From positions 186,001-250,000 of the forward strand of contig NZ_JAHKQL010000008.1 of NCBI RefSeq assembly GCF_018861005.1: 64,000 bases of DNA, read 5' to 3'. Every line of letters starts with the position of its first letter. Position 1 is the stretch's first letter. The position numbers were made by a program, and so were the translations under genes. The notes beneath the pieces were generated by a model. It saw nothing but the letters and a program-made list of their open reading frames with translations, ran no database searches and was not told where the DNA came from. The stretch comes from Polaribacter vadi (GTDB lineage Bacteria > Bacteroidota > Bacteroidia > Flavobacteriales > Flavobacteriaceae). Positions 63,612 to 64,000 of the stretch are shown one piece after another.

Positions 63612-64000
63612 TTATTTTTTATTTGATAAATATTCTGCCAATTTAAGCGCATTATAAGCGTTTACAATTTTACCAGAAACACTTAAATCTGAAAAAGAAA
63701 CTAATTTACCTTTCTGATTTGTTTGTGATTGAGAACCTGGCTGAATAACCTTAAAGTTAATTTTTACTCCAGAATTCATTAAAATTGATTTTACTTCTTT
63801 TGCTGATAAATTAGGATAATAAGCGCGAATTAAGGCTGCAACTCCTGCTGTAGAAGGTGCTGCCATAGATGTTCCGCTTAAAGCTTCGTAATTGTTGTTT
63901 GGTGTTGTAGCATAAATGTCTACTCCAGGTGCAAAAACATCAACATTAAGTTTACCATAATTAGAAAAACTGGCTGGCAAATTCTCATCATAATGCAAAC
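63612..64000 (-). CDS. S8 family serine peptidase, C-terminal part
   Basis: Only the last roughly 128 residues are in the window; the gene runs off the end. The catalytic Ser is in LSGTSMAAPSTAGVAALIRAYYPNLS (near residue 44 of the fragment), the typical subtilase GTSMAxP motif. A VDVFAPGVDIYATTPN segment precedes it. The end (NAYNALKLAEYLSNKK) shows no sorting domain. It is probably secreted or membrane-tethered; its signal cannot be seen. Confidence 0.9.
   Translation of the reverse strand, partial: LHYDENLPASFSNYGKLNVDVFAPGVDIYATTPNNNYEALSGTSMAAPSTAGVAALIRAYYPNLSAKEVKSILMNSGVKINFKVIQPGSQSQTNQKGKLVSFSDLSVSGKIVNAYNALKLAEYLSNKK

Overview
The window is chromosomal DNA of a low-GC member of the Flavobacteriaceae (Bacteroidota). 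The lineage call rests on AT-rich sequence, Bacteroidota-type -7 promoter boxes (TAnnTTTG), no Shine-Dalgarno consensus at most starts, the lineage markers gldH and porZ, a type IX secretion cargo protein with a C-terminal sorting domain, a SusC/FepA-type TonB receptor, and a PPi-type PEP carboxykinase-like protein. A Polaribacter-like marine flavobacterium fits, but species cannot be fixed by eye. No tRNA, rRNA, CRISPR array, insertion sequence or prophage was seen.

Layout. 0.2-6 kb: a 1147-residue PPi-type PEPCK-like protein with a strong terminator, a lipoprotein, a 58-residue Cys-rich gene and a YihY/BrkB membrane protein. 5.8-20.4 kb: a respiratory/redox block. It contains an RND efflux operon (tolC-adaptor-pump plus a PII-like protein and a DUF2892 protein), the bd oxidase operon cydAB with a small membrane gene, nadAB, a cytochrome c/DUF3365 fusion with thioredoxin, and a Crp/Fnr regulator. 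20.5-26.8 kb: a 44-residue membrane protein and a second, MarR-controlled RND operon. 27-40.3 kb: an acetyltransferase-like protein, tesB, SdpI, a GT-C-like membrane protein, then porZ-recO-TonB receptor, a methyltransferase, a CYTH enzyme, a hemolysin III-like protein, plsC and trpS. 40.3-53.6 kb: envelope and gliding functions (T9SS cargo, DUF4837, lytic transglycosylase, PBP1A, gldH), xth, an acyl-activating enzyme, ricT and trhO. 53.8-61.6 kb: pflB-pflA, a DUF3360 transporter, asd, a ferredoxin-type oxidoreductase and a LysE exporter. 61.7-64 kb: an M1 peptidase and the C-terminal part of a subtilase.

The most interesting signal is regulatory. A palindrome TGTAAC-N4-GTTACA occurs three times: before the tolC efflux operon, before cydA (one mismatch) and before the cytochrome/thioredoxin operon, where it overlaps the end of the Crp/Fnr gene itself. 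In each case its centre lies 32-33 bp upstream of the centre of a -7-like box. That is the geometry of class II activation by Crp/Fnr proteins. It suggests one local regulon joining a bd oxidase, a cytochrome/thioredoxin pair and an RND pump that carries a PII-like protein.

Second-line observations are: a DUF3360 transporter directly after pflBA (candidate formate carrier), a pflA with no ATG whose TTG candidate lies inside a terminator-like hairpin, an 18-bp perfect palindrome before marR with a -7 box that implies a leaderless mRNA, an unexplained 17-bp perfect inverted repeat, and two very small genes that a length cutoff would miss.
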